From HyVt-105 sp049975425 (GTDB lineage Bacteria > Bacteroidota > Bacteroidia > Bacteroidales > VadinHA17), in NCBI GenBank assembly GCA_049975425.1, contig JBNGDI010000009.1:39805-103804 (forward strand): a stretch of 64,000 bases of DNA, written 5' to 3'. Below, one piece after another: positions 45,424-53,975 of the stretch. A model generated the notes under the pieces. The model saw only the letters and a program-made list of their open reading frames with translations, was not told the origin of the DNA and did not search any database. How positions within the stretch are numbered: the first letter of the stretch is position 1; each line of letters begins with the position of its first letter. Made by a program: the position numbers and the translations under genes.

Positions 45424-46427
45424 GTGTTCAGGAACGGTTCAGAACTCCTGTTAAAATACCGCCTGCCGGTGACAGAATCGGATACCGCACACCTGTGCTG
45501 ATGCTCGGGTCCTGTTTCACACTGAACATCGGCCGGTTGATGCAGGATTACAAATTCCCGGTGTGCGTCAATCCTTTCGGCGTGCTGTACAATCCCGTGT
45601 CCATACTTTCCGGACTGGACCTGCTCCTGAACCCGAGACTTTTTACACCCGGCGATCTGATCCATCATCAGGGGCTGTGGCACAGCTTCTTTCATCACAG
45701 CAGCTTTTCCTCCCCAATCCGCGACAAATGCCTCGAAACCATAAATCTGGAAATGGAACAGGCAGCCTTTTTCCTCAAACAGGCCCGTTTCCTTTTTATA
45801 TCATGGGGAACCGCCAGGGTATACCGGTACAAAAAAACCGGGCTGATCGTGTCGAACTGCCATAAACTTCCTCATCATGAATTCGATCATTTCCTGCTTA
45901 CCCCGGAAGAGATAGCCACCGCCTGGAACGAGAAGCTGGCCGCCCTGAAAAACCGCTTCCCCGATTTAACCGTTGTTTTCACCGTCAGCCCTGTAAGGCA
46001 CTGGAAAGATGGTGCACACGGGAACCAGGTCAGCAAATCGGCCCTGCACTGGGCTCTTCACCTGATGATGCAGAAAAACCCCGGTATCCACTATTTCCCT
46101 TCCTACGAGATCATGATGGATGAACTGAGGGATTACCGGTTTTACGAAGAAGACATGCTCCATTTGAGCCACACGGCTATCTCCTACATCTGGGAACGAT
46201 TCACGGAAACAACCATGGATGAAGAAGCTCTTTCCCTCATGCCCCGGGTGGGGAAAATCATCGCCGCATGCCGGCACAAGCCTTTTCATCCGGCAAGCGA
46301 TGAATACAGAACTTTCGTGAAAAATACCCTGCAACAATTACAGAACCTGCAGAAAGAATTCCCCTTTGTCTCTCTCGGGCAAGAAAAAGCCTTTCTGGAA
46401 AAGCAAATAAAAGAACAGGAGGAATAA
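45420..46427 (+). CDS. GSCFA-domain protein (SGNH-like hydrolase)
   Basis: 335 aa. The N-terminal GSCF motif (residues 30-33) that names the family contains the Ser expected for an SGNH-type nucleophile; TVSPVRHWKDG and HLSHTAISYIW are further conserved blocks. The biochemical substrate is unknown; members often occur in Bacteroidota. Translationally coupled to the alpha/beta hydrolase upstream. No signal peptide. Confidence 0.85.
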   Translation: MSVQERFRTPVKIPPAGDRIGYRTPVLMLGSCFTLNIGRLMQDYKFPVCVNPFGVLYNPVSILSGLDLLLNPRLFTPGDLIHHQGLWHSFFHHSSFSSPIRDKCLETINLEMEQAAFFLKQARFLFISWGTARVYRYKKTGLIVSNCHKLPHHEFDHFLLTPEEIATAWNEKLAALKNRFPDLTVVFTVSPVRHWKDGAHGNQVSKSALHWALHLMMQKNPGIHYFPSYEIMMDELRDYRFYEEDMLHLSHTAISYIWERFTETTMDEEALSLMPRVGKIIAACRHKPFHPASDEYRTFVKNTLQQLQNLQKEFPFVSLGQEKAFLEKQIKEQEE

Positions 46428-46479
46428 ACAATTTGAACATCTGTCTGTTAAATATTCAGCAACCAATAATTAAACAAAG

Positions 46480-48912
46480 ATGTTCCCAAAAACCATATTC
46501 TTCCTCCCCATCCTGTTCTGGATCATGATTCCCGCCGTATCGCAATCAGAAGAAAAAGGAATCATTGAAGGCAGGATTTTCAACGCCCAGAATAACGAAC
46601 CCATTCCCTTTGCCAACATTGTGATCTGGGGAACTACCATCGGGTCGACATCAGACTACGACGGCAGATTCATTTTCACCGGCATAGCCCCGGGGTATGT
46701 TGAATTGCGGGCGTCGTCGGTGGGGTTCAAGCCCTACATTTCTGAATCCATTCTGGTAACCAATGCCAACAAGGTGTTTATTGAAATTCCACTGGAAGAA
46801 ACCGATGTGGAGCTGGAAGCTGTGGTAGTAAAGGCCTCGCCTTTCAGAAAGGTAGAGGAGAGCCCTGTTTCCATGCGCAGGATCGATATACAGGAAATTG
46901 AGAAAAATCCCGGCGGGAACCGCGACATTTCCCGGGTCATTCAGTCGCTGCCAGGGGTGGCTTCTTCCGTATCCTATCGCAATGACCTGATAGTCAGAGG
47001 AGGAGGGCCCAATGAAAACCGTTTCTACCTTGACGGTGTGGAAATTCCCACCCTGAACCATTTCGCCACCCAGGGGGCATCCGGAGGGCCGGTGGGTATC
47101 ATCAACGTGGATTTCATCCGGGAGGTGGAATTCTATTCGGGAGCTTTCCCCGCCAGCCGAGGCAATGCCCTGAGTTCGGTGCTGGAAATGAAACAGATTG
47201 ACGGCAATCCAGAAAAACTAAAATTCCGGTCGACAATTGGAGCTTCCGACCTGGCCCTTACCCTGGACGGACCGCTGGCTCCCGGAACCACGTTCATCTT
47301 CTCCGCCCGCCGCTCGTACCTGCAGCTCCTTTTCAGCGCCATCGGGCTTCCTTTTCTGCCTACCTATAATGATTACCAGTTCAAGGTCAAAACCCGGTTC
47401 GATGAAAAAAACGAACTTACCCTCCTGAGTATCGGGTCGTATGATGTATCACGTCTGAACCTGGAGGCCGACGAAACAGAAGAACAACGGTATATACTCG
47501 GTTACCTGCCCGAAAACAGGCAGTGGAGCTACACGATAGGAGCCGTATGGAAGCATTACCGGGACAAAAGCTACGACACCTGGGTCCTCAGCCGCAATTA
47601 CCTGGACAACTCCTTTGAGAAATATCTGAACAACCAGACCGGCGACGAAACGATGCTCACGCTTGATTATACCTCTGCCGAAATTGAAAACAAGTTCCGG
47701 TATGAAAACACTTCACGCCTGCAGGGGGGGTTGAAGATCAACTACGGCCTGAACGTGGAATATGCCAAATACCAGACCAACAACTTCCAGAAGCTTTTCC
47801 TCCCGGAGGGTCCCGTCACCCTTGACACTTATTCCTTTTTCGATCTGTTCAAATGGGGCTTTTCCGGGCAGGTAAGCAAAGACCTGGTTGATGGCCGGCT
47901 GGGGCTTTCCCTGGGATTCAGGACGGATGCCAATTCATACTCACCCGAAATGTCGAACCTGCTGGATCAGTTCTCTCCCCGGTTTTCCGCTTCCTGGGCC
48001 TTCAATGAAAAATGGTCGTTCAATTTTAACACGGGGATATTTTACCAGCTTCCACCCTATACCACCCTGGGATTCAGGTCGGTAAACGGGGAGACGGTTA
48101 ACCGGCAGAACGGCATAACCTTTATGCGTTCTGATCATCTGGTAGCCGGACTGGAATATCAGCCCGGGGAAGGGTCGGTAATCACCGTAGAAGGATTTTA
48201 CAAGCATTACAGCAATTATCCCTTTTCTGTTAATGATTCGGTTCCCCTTTCCACCAAAGCGGCGGATTTCGGGACTTTCGGCAGTGAGGAAGTATTTTCG
48301 GCTGCAGAAGGCAGGGCCTATGGAATGGAACTGCTTTACCGCAACAGGGATTTCTTTGGTTTCAATGTAATCCTTTCCTTTACCCTTGTCAACAGCCAAT
48401 TCAGAAAACAGAATACCAGCCTGGAATTTACCGGAGGATACCTGCCCACAGCCTGGGATAACAAGCACCTGCTGAACCTCACTGCCACACGTAGTTTCAA
48501 CCGCAACTGGGATGTTGGTTTTAAATGGAGGCTGGTTGGAGGGGCTCCCTATACTCCCTATGATGTGGAACGGTCCAGCCTGGTGCAGGCCTGGGATGCC
48601 ACCGGAATGCCCTACCTGGATTATTCCCGGTTCAATTCCCTCAGGCTGGGGGCATTCCACCAGCTGGATCTCCGGATAGACAAAGAATATTATTTTGATA
48701 AATGGTCGCTTCGTTTTTATGTGGATGTCCAGAATGTCTATAATTTTAAATCGGATGAACCCGAGAGGCTGATCAACGAGAATGAGAACGGAGAAGAGGT
48801 CATCCTGAATCCGGCCGACCCGCCGGAAGAACAGAGATACCTGTTGCGCACCATCCGGAGCAATGGACAGGGAACCGTTCTGCCTACCATAGGAGTTATT
48901 GTTGAATTTTAA
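46480..48912 (+). CDS. TonB-dependent outer-membrane receptor with N-terminal carboxypeptidase-like domain
   Basis: 810 aa. Signal peptide MFPKTIFFLPILFWIMIPAVSQ, then a CarboxypepD_reg-like beta-sandwich (about 28-110: GIIEGRIFNAQNNEPIPFANIVIWGTTIGSTSDYDG is the family pattern), a plug domain (120-230, with LIVRGGGPNENRFYLDGVEIP) and a 22-strand-type barrel ending in IGVIVEF. It imports an unidentified ligand. No SusD partner is nearby. A lipoprotein gene follows within 10 bases, so the pair is likely one unit. Confidence 0.93.
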   Translation: MFPKTIFFLPILFWIMIPAVSQSEEKGIIEGRIFNAQNNEPIPFANIVIWGTTIGSTSDYDGRFIFTGIAPGYVELRASSVGFKPYISESILVTNANKVFIEIPLEETDVELEAVVVKASPFRKVEESPVSMRRIDIQEIEKNPGGNRDISRVIQSLPGVASSVSYRNDLIVRGGGPNENRFYLDGVEIPTLNHFATQGASGGPVGIINVDFIREVEFYSGAFPASRGNALSSVLEMKQIDGNPEKLKFRSTIGASDLALTLDGPLAPGTTFIFSARRSYLQLLFSAIGLPFLPTYNDYQFKVKTRFDEKNELTLLSIGSYDVSRLNLEADETEEQRYILGYLPENRQWSYTIGAVWKHYRDKSYDTWVLSRNYLDNSFEKYLNNQTGDETMLTLDYTSAEIENKFRYENTSRLQGGLKINYGLNVEYAKYQTNNFQKLFLPEGPVTLDTYSFFDLFKWGFSGQVSKDLVDGRLGLSLGFRTDANSYSPEMSNLLDQFSPRFSASWAFNEKWSFNFNTGIFYQLPPYTTLGFRSVNGETVNRQNGITFMRSDHLVAGLEYQPGEGSVITVEGFYKHYSNYPFSVNDSVPLSTKAADFGTFGSEEVFSAAEGRAYGMELLYRNRDFFGFNVILSFTLVNSQFRKQNTSLEFTGGYLPTAWDNKHLLNLTATRSFNRNWDVGFKWRLVGGAPYTPYDVERSSLVQAWDATGMPYLDYSRFNSLRLGAFHQLDLRIDKEYYFDKWSLRFYVDVQNVYNFKSDEPERLINENENGEEVILNPADPPEEQRYLLRTIRSNGQGTVLPTIGVIVEF

Positions 48913-48922
48913 GATATCTGCC

Positions 48923-49714
48923 ATGAACCGAATGCAACCGAACCTTCCTCCCTCCCGTAAGGTTTTATCTTTTTCAGGATCCGTTGTGCTTGCCATTCTG
49001 CTGACTGTCTTTTCCTGCTCACGCCGGGGCCCCGTTACTACCGATATTCCCTATATGTATTCCTATAATCAGGAAGGAAAGGGCATCCCGCTGACTCTTT
49101 CCTTCAAAAGGGGATCCGAACACAACTATCCCCTGATGGCTGTGTGGATGGAAGATACAGCCGGCCATTTTATCCAGACACTGTACATTTCCGAATCCAT
49201 TGGCAAGGGCATTTTTCATTTCGGACAGGCAACCCGGGGGAAATGGATGCCCGGAGAGATACGCAGGCCTGCAGCCGTTCCTTACTGGACACACAAAAGG
49301 AATATCCGCACTCCCGATGGTGAACTGCTTCCCACCCCGGAGCATCCCGTTGCTGACGCCTATACTGGTCCCACACCCCCCCAAAGCTTTGTTATGAAGC
49401 TGCGTACCGACCGGGTTCCCCCCTGCCGGTTTCGCATTTTGCTGGAGATCAATCAAACCTGGGACTGGAACGAGTACTGGACCAATAACAAGTATCCGGG
49501 TGATGAGGAGTACCGTACCTCCTCCCAGCCAGCACTGGTGTATGTGGCGGAAATCGACCTGCAGGATGGCCGGAACGAATACCTGATGGAACCTGTGGGG
49601 CACAGCCATTATTCCGGACGAACCGGTGAGCTGTTCACCGATCTCAGCACACTCAGCACCGCCCTGGATATTGCTTCAGAAATAAAAGTCATCCTTGAGC
49701 ATGCGAAAAATTGA
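48923..49714 (+). CDS. Lipoprotein of unknown function, partner of the TonB receptor
   Basis: 263 aa from the ATG at 48923. The signal peptide ends VFSC (lipidated C32). The mature part has WMEDTAGHFIQTLYIS, then RRPAAVPYWTH and TGPTPPQSFVMKL, resembling periplasmic DUF2271-type proteins, but I am not certain of the family. It starts 10 bases after the receptor stop, so they are probably co-expressed, and ends 15 bases before a strong terminator. A surface or periplasmic ligand-handling role is inference. Confidence 0.75.
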   Translation: MNRMQPNLPPSRKVLSFSGSVVLAILLTVFSCSRRGPVTTDIPYMYSYNQEGKGIPLTLSFKRGSEHNYPLMAVWMEDTAGHFIQTLYISESIGKGIFHFGQATRGKWMPGEIRRPAAVPYWTHKRNIRTPDGELLPTPEHPVADAYTGPTPPQSFVMKLRTDRVPPCRFRILLEINQTWDWNEYWTNNKYPGDEEYRTSSQPALVYVAEIDLQDGRNEYLMEPVGHSHYSGRTGELFTDLSTLSTALDIASEIKVILEHAKN

Positions 49715-49735
49715 TTCCCCATGGCGAAAAAAAAA

Positions 49736-49766
49736 GGGTCCCCGCCCAGCCGGCGGGGACCCTTTT
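49736..49766 (+). terminator. Intrinsic terminator after the receptor-lipoprotein unit
   Basis: Perfect 11-bp stem GGGTCCCCGCC / GGCGGGGACCC, loop CAGCC, then TTTT, preceded by an A-run that extends pairing. Confidence 0.9.
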
Positions 49767-49891
49767 CTCAGGTTCGTGAAATAGAACTCTGTTTACTAAC
49801 CCCCGGGTATTACCCTTCAGTGGCATTTCCACTTTTTTAGTATGACAAAGATCCTATTCCACAGGTTGCTCAAACCAGCCCAAAACCTTCA

Positions 49892-50035
49892 TTATCTTAC
49901 GGGTACCTCATTGAGAACCTTTTCTTCATGAAACTCCGTCCGTTCACTGCTGAAGAGGGATAAACCCCATAATAAAAGAAACAGCACAATGATCGCTATC
50001 CGCAGAATTTTTATATTTGGATCGTGACGGGTCAT
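49892..50035 (-). CDS. Small single-pass membrane protein, 47 aa (putative, not a known family)
   Basis: An ATG at 50035 opens 47 codons ending in TAA at 49892. The translation is MTRHDPNIKI, then LRIAIIVLFLLLWGLSLFSS, then an acidic/basic tail ERTEFHEEKVLNEVPVR. A charged N-terminus, one ~20-residue hydrophobic segment and a soluble tail are a sensible design for a small membrane protein. A TATACTTG element (one off TAnnTTTG) lies ~20 bases upstream. No homolog recognised; a chance ORF cannot be excluded. Confidence 0.4.
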   Translation of the reverse strand: MTRHDPNIKILRIAIIVLFLLLWGLSLFSSERTEFHEEKVLNEVPVR

Positions 50036-50145
50036 GTGATTTAAAATGCTATACAAGTATACGATGAATCATTCATCCGGTTATGAAAATAAGGGTGATA
50101 TAGATCATCGTCAACTGATGATTAGAATTAATATCTGAAAGAACC

Positions 50146-50562
50146 ATGTTGATATCGAAATTCAGGAAACCTGCTTCCGTATTATTCTGGACCTGGCTGG
50201 CATGCCTTCTGTTTCTGACATTCTGGCCGGGCATTTCTCAGCCGGAAAAAGGGGAGGATTCTTTCTTCAGCCCCGACTATTTTTTTCATTTCGGAGCTTA
50301 TTTTCTGCTTACGGGATTGTTTTTGCTCTGGAAATTTTCCCCGGGCTTTTACGGTAATTCCCGGGCCATCATCCTTTCCCTGTCAACCCTTTTTGCACTG
50401 GCCGTGTTCACCGAATTCATCCAGAAGGCTATTCCCGAAAGAGCATACAACCCCTTCGACATGCTTTGCAACGCACTGGGCATAGTCACCGGATTCATTG
50501 TATGGTATTTCCCCCTGAACCGGTTAATGAAAACGGAAAAAAAGAACAGGGAAAATCCGTAA
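50146..50562 (+). CDS. VanZ-like family membrane protein
   Basis: 138 aa with four hydrophobic segments. The VanZ-family pattern is visible: DYFFHFGAYFLLTG in the second helix, then FTEFIQKAIPERAYNPFDMLCNALGI. Despite the family name there is no glycopeptide-resistance context, and Bacteroidota homologs have no assigned role. It seems monocistronic, convergent with the flippase gene. Confidence 0.85.
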   Translation: MLISKFRKPASVLFWTWLACLLFLTFWPGISQPEKGEDSFFSPDYFFHFGAYFLLTGLFLLWKFSPGFYGNSRAIILSLSTLFALAVFTEFIQKAIPERAYNPFDMLCNALGIVTGFIVWYFPLNRLMKTEKKNRENP

Positions 50563-50604
50563 CCGGCCCATAACCGCATTCACCCGATAGTGATAAAAAT
50601 ATAA

Positions 50605-52086
50605 TCAGACAGGATAGGCCGTGTGGTAACCGCCTTCTTCATCGCGGCCCGACTGAAGTATCCTGAGTATTTCCCTGAAGGAGATCAGCCGCAGGATGAG
50701 GGACAGCAGGACAGGCGCCGCCACAGAAGCCGCAAATGCCGGCCAGAAGGGAACGGCTACGGCAGCAGAGAGGATCCATCCTGTTCCCGGTGTGATTACC
50801 AGAAACAATATCCATGGAAGCCATCTAGTATGCCCCACCTTCAGGTGCATGATACGGCAGGCCATGACATACTGCAGCAGGGAAACTGCCAGCTGGGTGA
50901 TCATGGAAGCCAGGGCTGAGCCTGTTGCACCGTACCGGGGTATCCAGAACAGGTTCAGGGTCACATTCCCGGCAAGGGCCAGGAAAGCCAGGATGTTCAT
51001 AACCTTCATCGAACCGTTGGCTGTAAGAAGGGTTCCGAAAATGTATCCGGCCGCCACCCCCAGAAAGGCCACCATCAGAATGGCCAGTATCATTCCCGAA
51101 GCCGCAGTACTTCCACGGTAAAGCGTATCCATCAGCGGCTCCCTGAAAAATATCATGGTGGAAGAAATAACAAACGAAGGGACCATCAGGAGGCGGAAAG
51201 CCAACCCTGCCAGTTCGTCAGTCTGTTCTCCTTTCCTGATCATCCTGGAAAAAATAGGGAGCAACAGGGAAGCAAACAGAAAGGCAAACATGCCCAGGGT
51301 ATCGAGCAGGCGGAAAGCCTGAGCATACAAACCGGCCTGGTATTTCCCTTCGGGCAGCATACGTTCCAGCATAACTGAATCCACCCGGTAATACACCGCC
51401 ATCAGCAGGACCAGCAGGGCATACGGCAGGCTTTTCCGGAATAACCCTTTCCACAGGGCCGCTTCCGTCACAGGCCGTATCTTCCCGGCCTGCCTCCTTA
51501 CCAGAAGCCATGCCGCACTCAGGGTCAGCAGGTAGGAAATAGTCTGTGCATAAACAAACCATTCGATCCGGAAAGGCCTGTCGGTTATCCCGCCCCACAG
51601 CAACAAACCGCACACCACGATCATGATCAGCCGGTCGGTAACGGAAAGGATGCTGTCGGTACGGAACAGGTGAAGGCCTGCCAGGTTCGACCGCAGGTAC
51701 AAAAGGAAAGAGGCCAGAAACTGATTGAAAACCAGCACTCCCAGCATAACAAACTGGGCGTGGCTGTATCCCAGCAGCAGGCCGGCGCCCATGCATAGGC
51801 AGGCATAAACCATGGCCAGCAACAGTTTCAGAACGGCAATGCCCGGCAGGTATCGTGCAAGCAGGCCGGGATCTCTGGCCACGGCCCGGGTGTTGTACTG
51901 GGTGATCCCCATATCCAGCACGATATTCAGTAAAACAGACAGGCTGAACAGGGAAAAATAGAAACCGTACTCTTCTGTTCCCACGGCATTCTGCACCGAA
52001 AGATCAATGCCCAGGATCCAGAAAGGCTTGACCAGCAGGTTCAGGAACAGGAGCAACAAGAGGTTTGTAAGGAACTTCCTTTTCAA
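50605..52086 (-). CDS. Polysaccharide flippase (Wzx/MATE-like, MVF superfamily)
   Basis: 493 aa, about 12-14 transmembrane helices. The N-terminus LLLLLFLNLLVKPFWILGIDLSVQNAVG and GTEEYGFYFSLFSL resemble oligosaccharide flippases that move lipid-linked glycans across the inner membrane. It is divergent from a GT4 glycosyltransferase that shares the intergenic space, which supports a surface-glycan role. The glycan is unknown. Confidence 0.85.
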   Translation of the reverse strand: MKRKFLTNLLLLLFLNLLVKPFWILGIDLSVQNAVGTEEYGFYFSLFSLSVLLNIVLDMGITQYNTRAVARDPGLLARYLPGIAVLKLLLAMVYACLCMGAGLLLGYSHAQFVMLGVLVFNQFLASFLLYLRSNLAGLHLFRTDSILSVTDRLIMIVVCGLLLWGGITDRPFRIEWFVYAQTISYLLTLSAAWLLVRRQAGKIRPVTEAALWKGLFRKSLPYALLVLLMAVYYRVDSVMLERMLPEGKYQAGLYAQAFRLLDTLGMFAFLFASLLLPIFSRMIRKGEQTDELAGLAFRLLMVPSFVISSTMIFFREPLMDTLYRGSTAASGMILAILMVAFLGVAAGYIFGTLLTANGSMKVMNILAFLALAGNVTLNLFWIPRYGATGSALASMITQLAVSLLQYVMACRIMHLKVGHTRWLPWILFLVITPGTGWILSAAVAVPFWPAFAASVAAPVLLSLILRLISFREILRILQSGRDEEGGYHTAYPV

Positions 52087-52110
52087 TCCGGGGTTTTTTC
52101 CGTTATTTTA

Positions 52111-52118
52111 CAAAGGTA
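52111..52118 (-). promoter_or_regulatory. -7 element for the flippase gene
   Basis: CAAAGGTA on the plus strand, i.e. TACCTTTG on the minus strand, exact TAnnTTTG, 24 bases upstream of the flippase start at 52086. Confidence 0.6.
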
Positions 52119-52154
52119 ATATTCTGAAGGGTTTTCCGAATGGTTCCTCCACCG

Positions 52155-53279
52155 ATGAAAATTGCCGTCAACACCCGTCTGTTGCAAGAGAACCGGCTCG
52201 ATGGGATCGGATGGTTCACCTGCGAAACCCTGCGGCGCATTACACGGGATCATCCGGAACATACCTTCCTGTTTCTTTTCGACAGGCCATTTTCCGAACA
52301 ATTCCTCTTTTCTCCCAACATCATACCGGAGGTAGTGCCGCCCCCTGCCAGGCATCCCCTTCTGTGGTATGCCTGGTTTGAGATATCCCTGCCGCGGTTC
52401 CTTCGAAAAGCCAAACCCGATCTTTTCCTTTCACCCGACGGCTTTCTTCCCCTGCACAGCGAACTCCCTTCCCTGGCTGTAATACACGACCTGAATTTCC
52501 ACCACCGGCCGGCCGATCTGCCTTTCCTCACAGGATATTACTACCGCCGTTTCTTCCCAAAATATGCCCGTAAAGCCGGCCGCATAGCCACCGTTTCGGA
52601 ATATTCGAAACAGGACATTGTGAGAACCTACGGTATTGATCCGGGACTGATCGATGTGGTATACAACGGGGCCGGAAGCATTTTCACCCCTCTTCCTGAG
52701 GAAGAACAGAAAAAGATAAGGAAGCGTATGACGGGGGGGAAGCCATATTTTGTTTTTGTGGGAAACCTGCACCCCAGAAAGAACATTGAAGGGCTTCTGC
52801 GGGCTTTTGAGCGGTATTCAGCCGGTTCCCCTCAGGAAATCCATTTGCTGCTGGTGGGAGAACCCTTCTTCAAAAACGCTTCAGCACAACGGTATTACCG
52901 GTCAATGCCCCACCGCGACCGGGTACATTTCACCGGCCGTCAGGAGCAGGCTGCCCTTCACCGTATTCTGGCTTCTGCACTGGCCCTGGTGTTTATCCCC
53001 TGGTTCGAAGGCTTTGGCATTCCGGTACTGGAAGCCATGTACTGCGATACGCCGGTCATTTGCTCAAACACCACTTCCCTGCCGGAAGTATGCGGAGGCG
53101 CCTGCCTGCCTGTCGATCCGTCCGACACAAAGGCTGTTGCCAACGCCATGCAACGCATCTACACAGACGAACCGCTGAGAAAGAGTCTGATTGAAAAGGC
53201 CCGGAAGCAAAGAACCCGTTTTTCATGGGACAAAACAGCCAGAAAATTATGGTCAGGTATAGAAAAGATCACGTCCTGA
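52155..53279 (+). CDS. GT4-family glycosyltransferase
   Basis: 374 aa from the ATG at 52155, giving the usual N-terminus MKIAVNTRLLQ; another ATG 15 bases upstream is possible. GT-B fold with FVFVGNLHPRKNIEGLLRAF opening the C-terminal Rossmann domain and the EX7E motif in WFEGFGIPVLEAMYC, followed by PVICSNTTSLPEVCGGA. It transfers a sugar from a nucleotide donor to a lipid or glycan acceptor at the cytoplasmic face. It overlaps rnhB by 31 bases. Confidence 0.92.
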   Translation: MKIAVNTRLLQENRLDGIGWFTCETLRRITRDHPEHTFLFLFDRPFSEQFLFSPNIIPEVVPPPARHPLLWYAWFEISLPRFLRKAKPDLFLSPDGFLPLHSELPSLAVIHDLNFHHRPADLPFLTGYYYRRFFPKYARKAGRIATVSEYSKQDIVRTYGIDPGLIDVVYNGAGSIFTPLPEEEQKKIRKRMTGGKPYFVFVGNLHPRKNIEGLLRAFERYSAGSPQEIHLLLVGEPFFKNASAQRYYRSMPHRDRVHFTGRQEQAALHRILASALALVFIPWFEGFGIPVLEAMYCDTPVICSNTTSLPEVCGGACLPVDPSDTKAVANAMQRIYTDEPLRKSLIEKARKQRTRFSWDKTARKLWSGIEKITS

Positions 53280-53869
53280 TAAACCGGTGGACCGCAGGAA
53301 TGCCTGAAGCGGGCTGTGACGAGGCCGGCCGCGGATGCCTGGCCGGGCCGGTTTACGCAGCTGCCGTAATCCTTCCGGAGGATGTATCCATTCCTCTTCT
53401 TAACGATTCGAAGAAACTCAGTGCCCGCCAGCGCAACGAACTGCGAGCTGTCATCGAATCGGTGGCTCTGGCCTGGGCCGTGGCCAGCGTTTCACCCAAG
53501 GACATCGACCGCATGAACATTCTTCAGGCCTCCATCCTGGCCATGCACCGGGCACTCGGCAGGCTGGCCTCTCCGCCCTCGTGCATTCTGGTGGACGGCA
53601 ACCGTTTCCGCCCGTTCCGTAATATACCGCACCGGTGTGAAGTAAGGGGCGACGCCCGGTATGCCTGCATAGCCGCCGCATCCATACTGGCAAAAACACA
53701 CCGTGACGAATACATGGAAACGATCCACCGGGATTATCCTTCCTACCAGTGGCACCGGAACAGGGGGTACCCAACGGCCGAACACCGGGAAGCCCTGGTT
53801 CGGTACGGCCCCACACCCCACCACAGGCGGTCGTTCCGGTTGCTACCCGACCCGTTGCTTTTTTACTGA
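53249..53869 (+). CDS. rnhB: Ribonuclease HII
   Basis: 206 aa from the ATG at 53249; ATGs at 53225 and 53300 are alternatives. The active-site acids are visible: D24 and E25 in GCDEAGRGCLAGPV, the Asp in ILVDGN, and an Asp further on in KTHRDEYM; NDSKKLS is the family signature. It removes misincorporated ribonucleotides and RNA primers from DNA. It begins inside the glycosyltransferase gene, so translation may be coupled, an odd partnership with no obvious functional link. Confidence 0.95.
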   Translation: MVRYRKDHVLINRWTAGMPEAGCDEAGRGCLAGPVYAAAVILPEDVSIPLLNDSKKLSARQRNELRAVIESVALAWAVASVSPKDIDRMNILQASILAMHRALGRLASPPSCILVDGNRFRPFRNIPHRCEVRGDARYACIAAASILAKTHRDEYMETIHRDYPSYQWHRNRGYPTAEHREALVRYGPTPHHRRSFRLLPDPLLFY

Positions 53870-53919
53870 ACGGCTGTAAAACATATAAAGTCCGGTCTGA
53901 CGTATTCGTTCAGATCATT

Positions 53920-53927
53920 TATATTTG
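53920..53927 (+). promoter_or_regulatory. -7 element for the S46 peptidase gene
   Basis: TATATTTG, exact TAnnTTTG, 48 bases before the ATG. Confidence 0.6.
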
Positions 53928-53975
53928 TATTTCTGCAGAGACATAACAAATTTCCATTCATAAAATGAACGCATC

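Larger units (their letters stand above)
49715..50145. other. Intergenic region between the receptor unit and the VanZ-like gene
   Basis: Contains a strong terminator at its left end, a weak 5-bp hairpin with T-run at 49819-49838, and a short minus-strand ORF (listed separately). The remaining ~110 bases before 50146 are AT-rich and I see no consensus promoter there. Confidence 0.6.

Noticed and set aside
47941..48996. 351-codon minus-strand ORF opposite the TonB receptor
   Set aside because: Shadow frame; the receptor barrel on the plus strand is unambiguous.
50146..50562. Vancomycin-resistance protein VanZ
   Set aside because: Only the VanZ-like domain is present; no van ligase or regulator, and the domain is widespread without resistance function.
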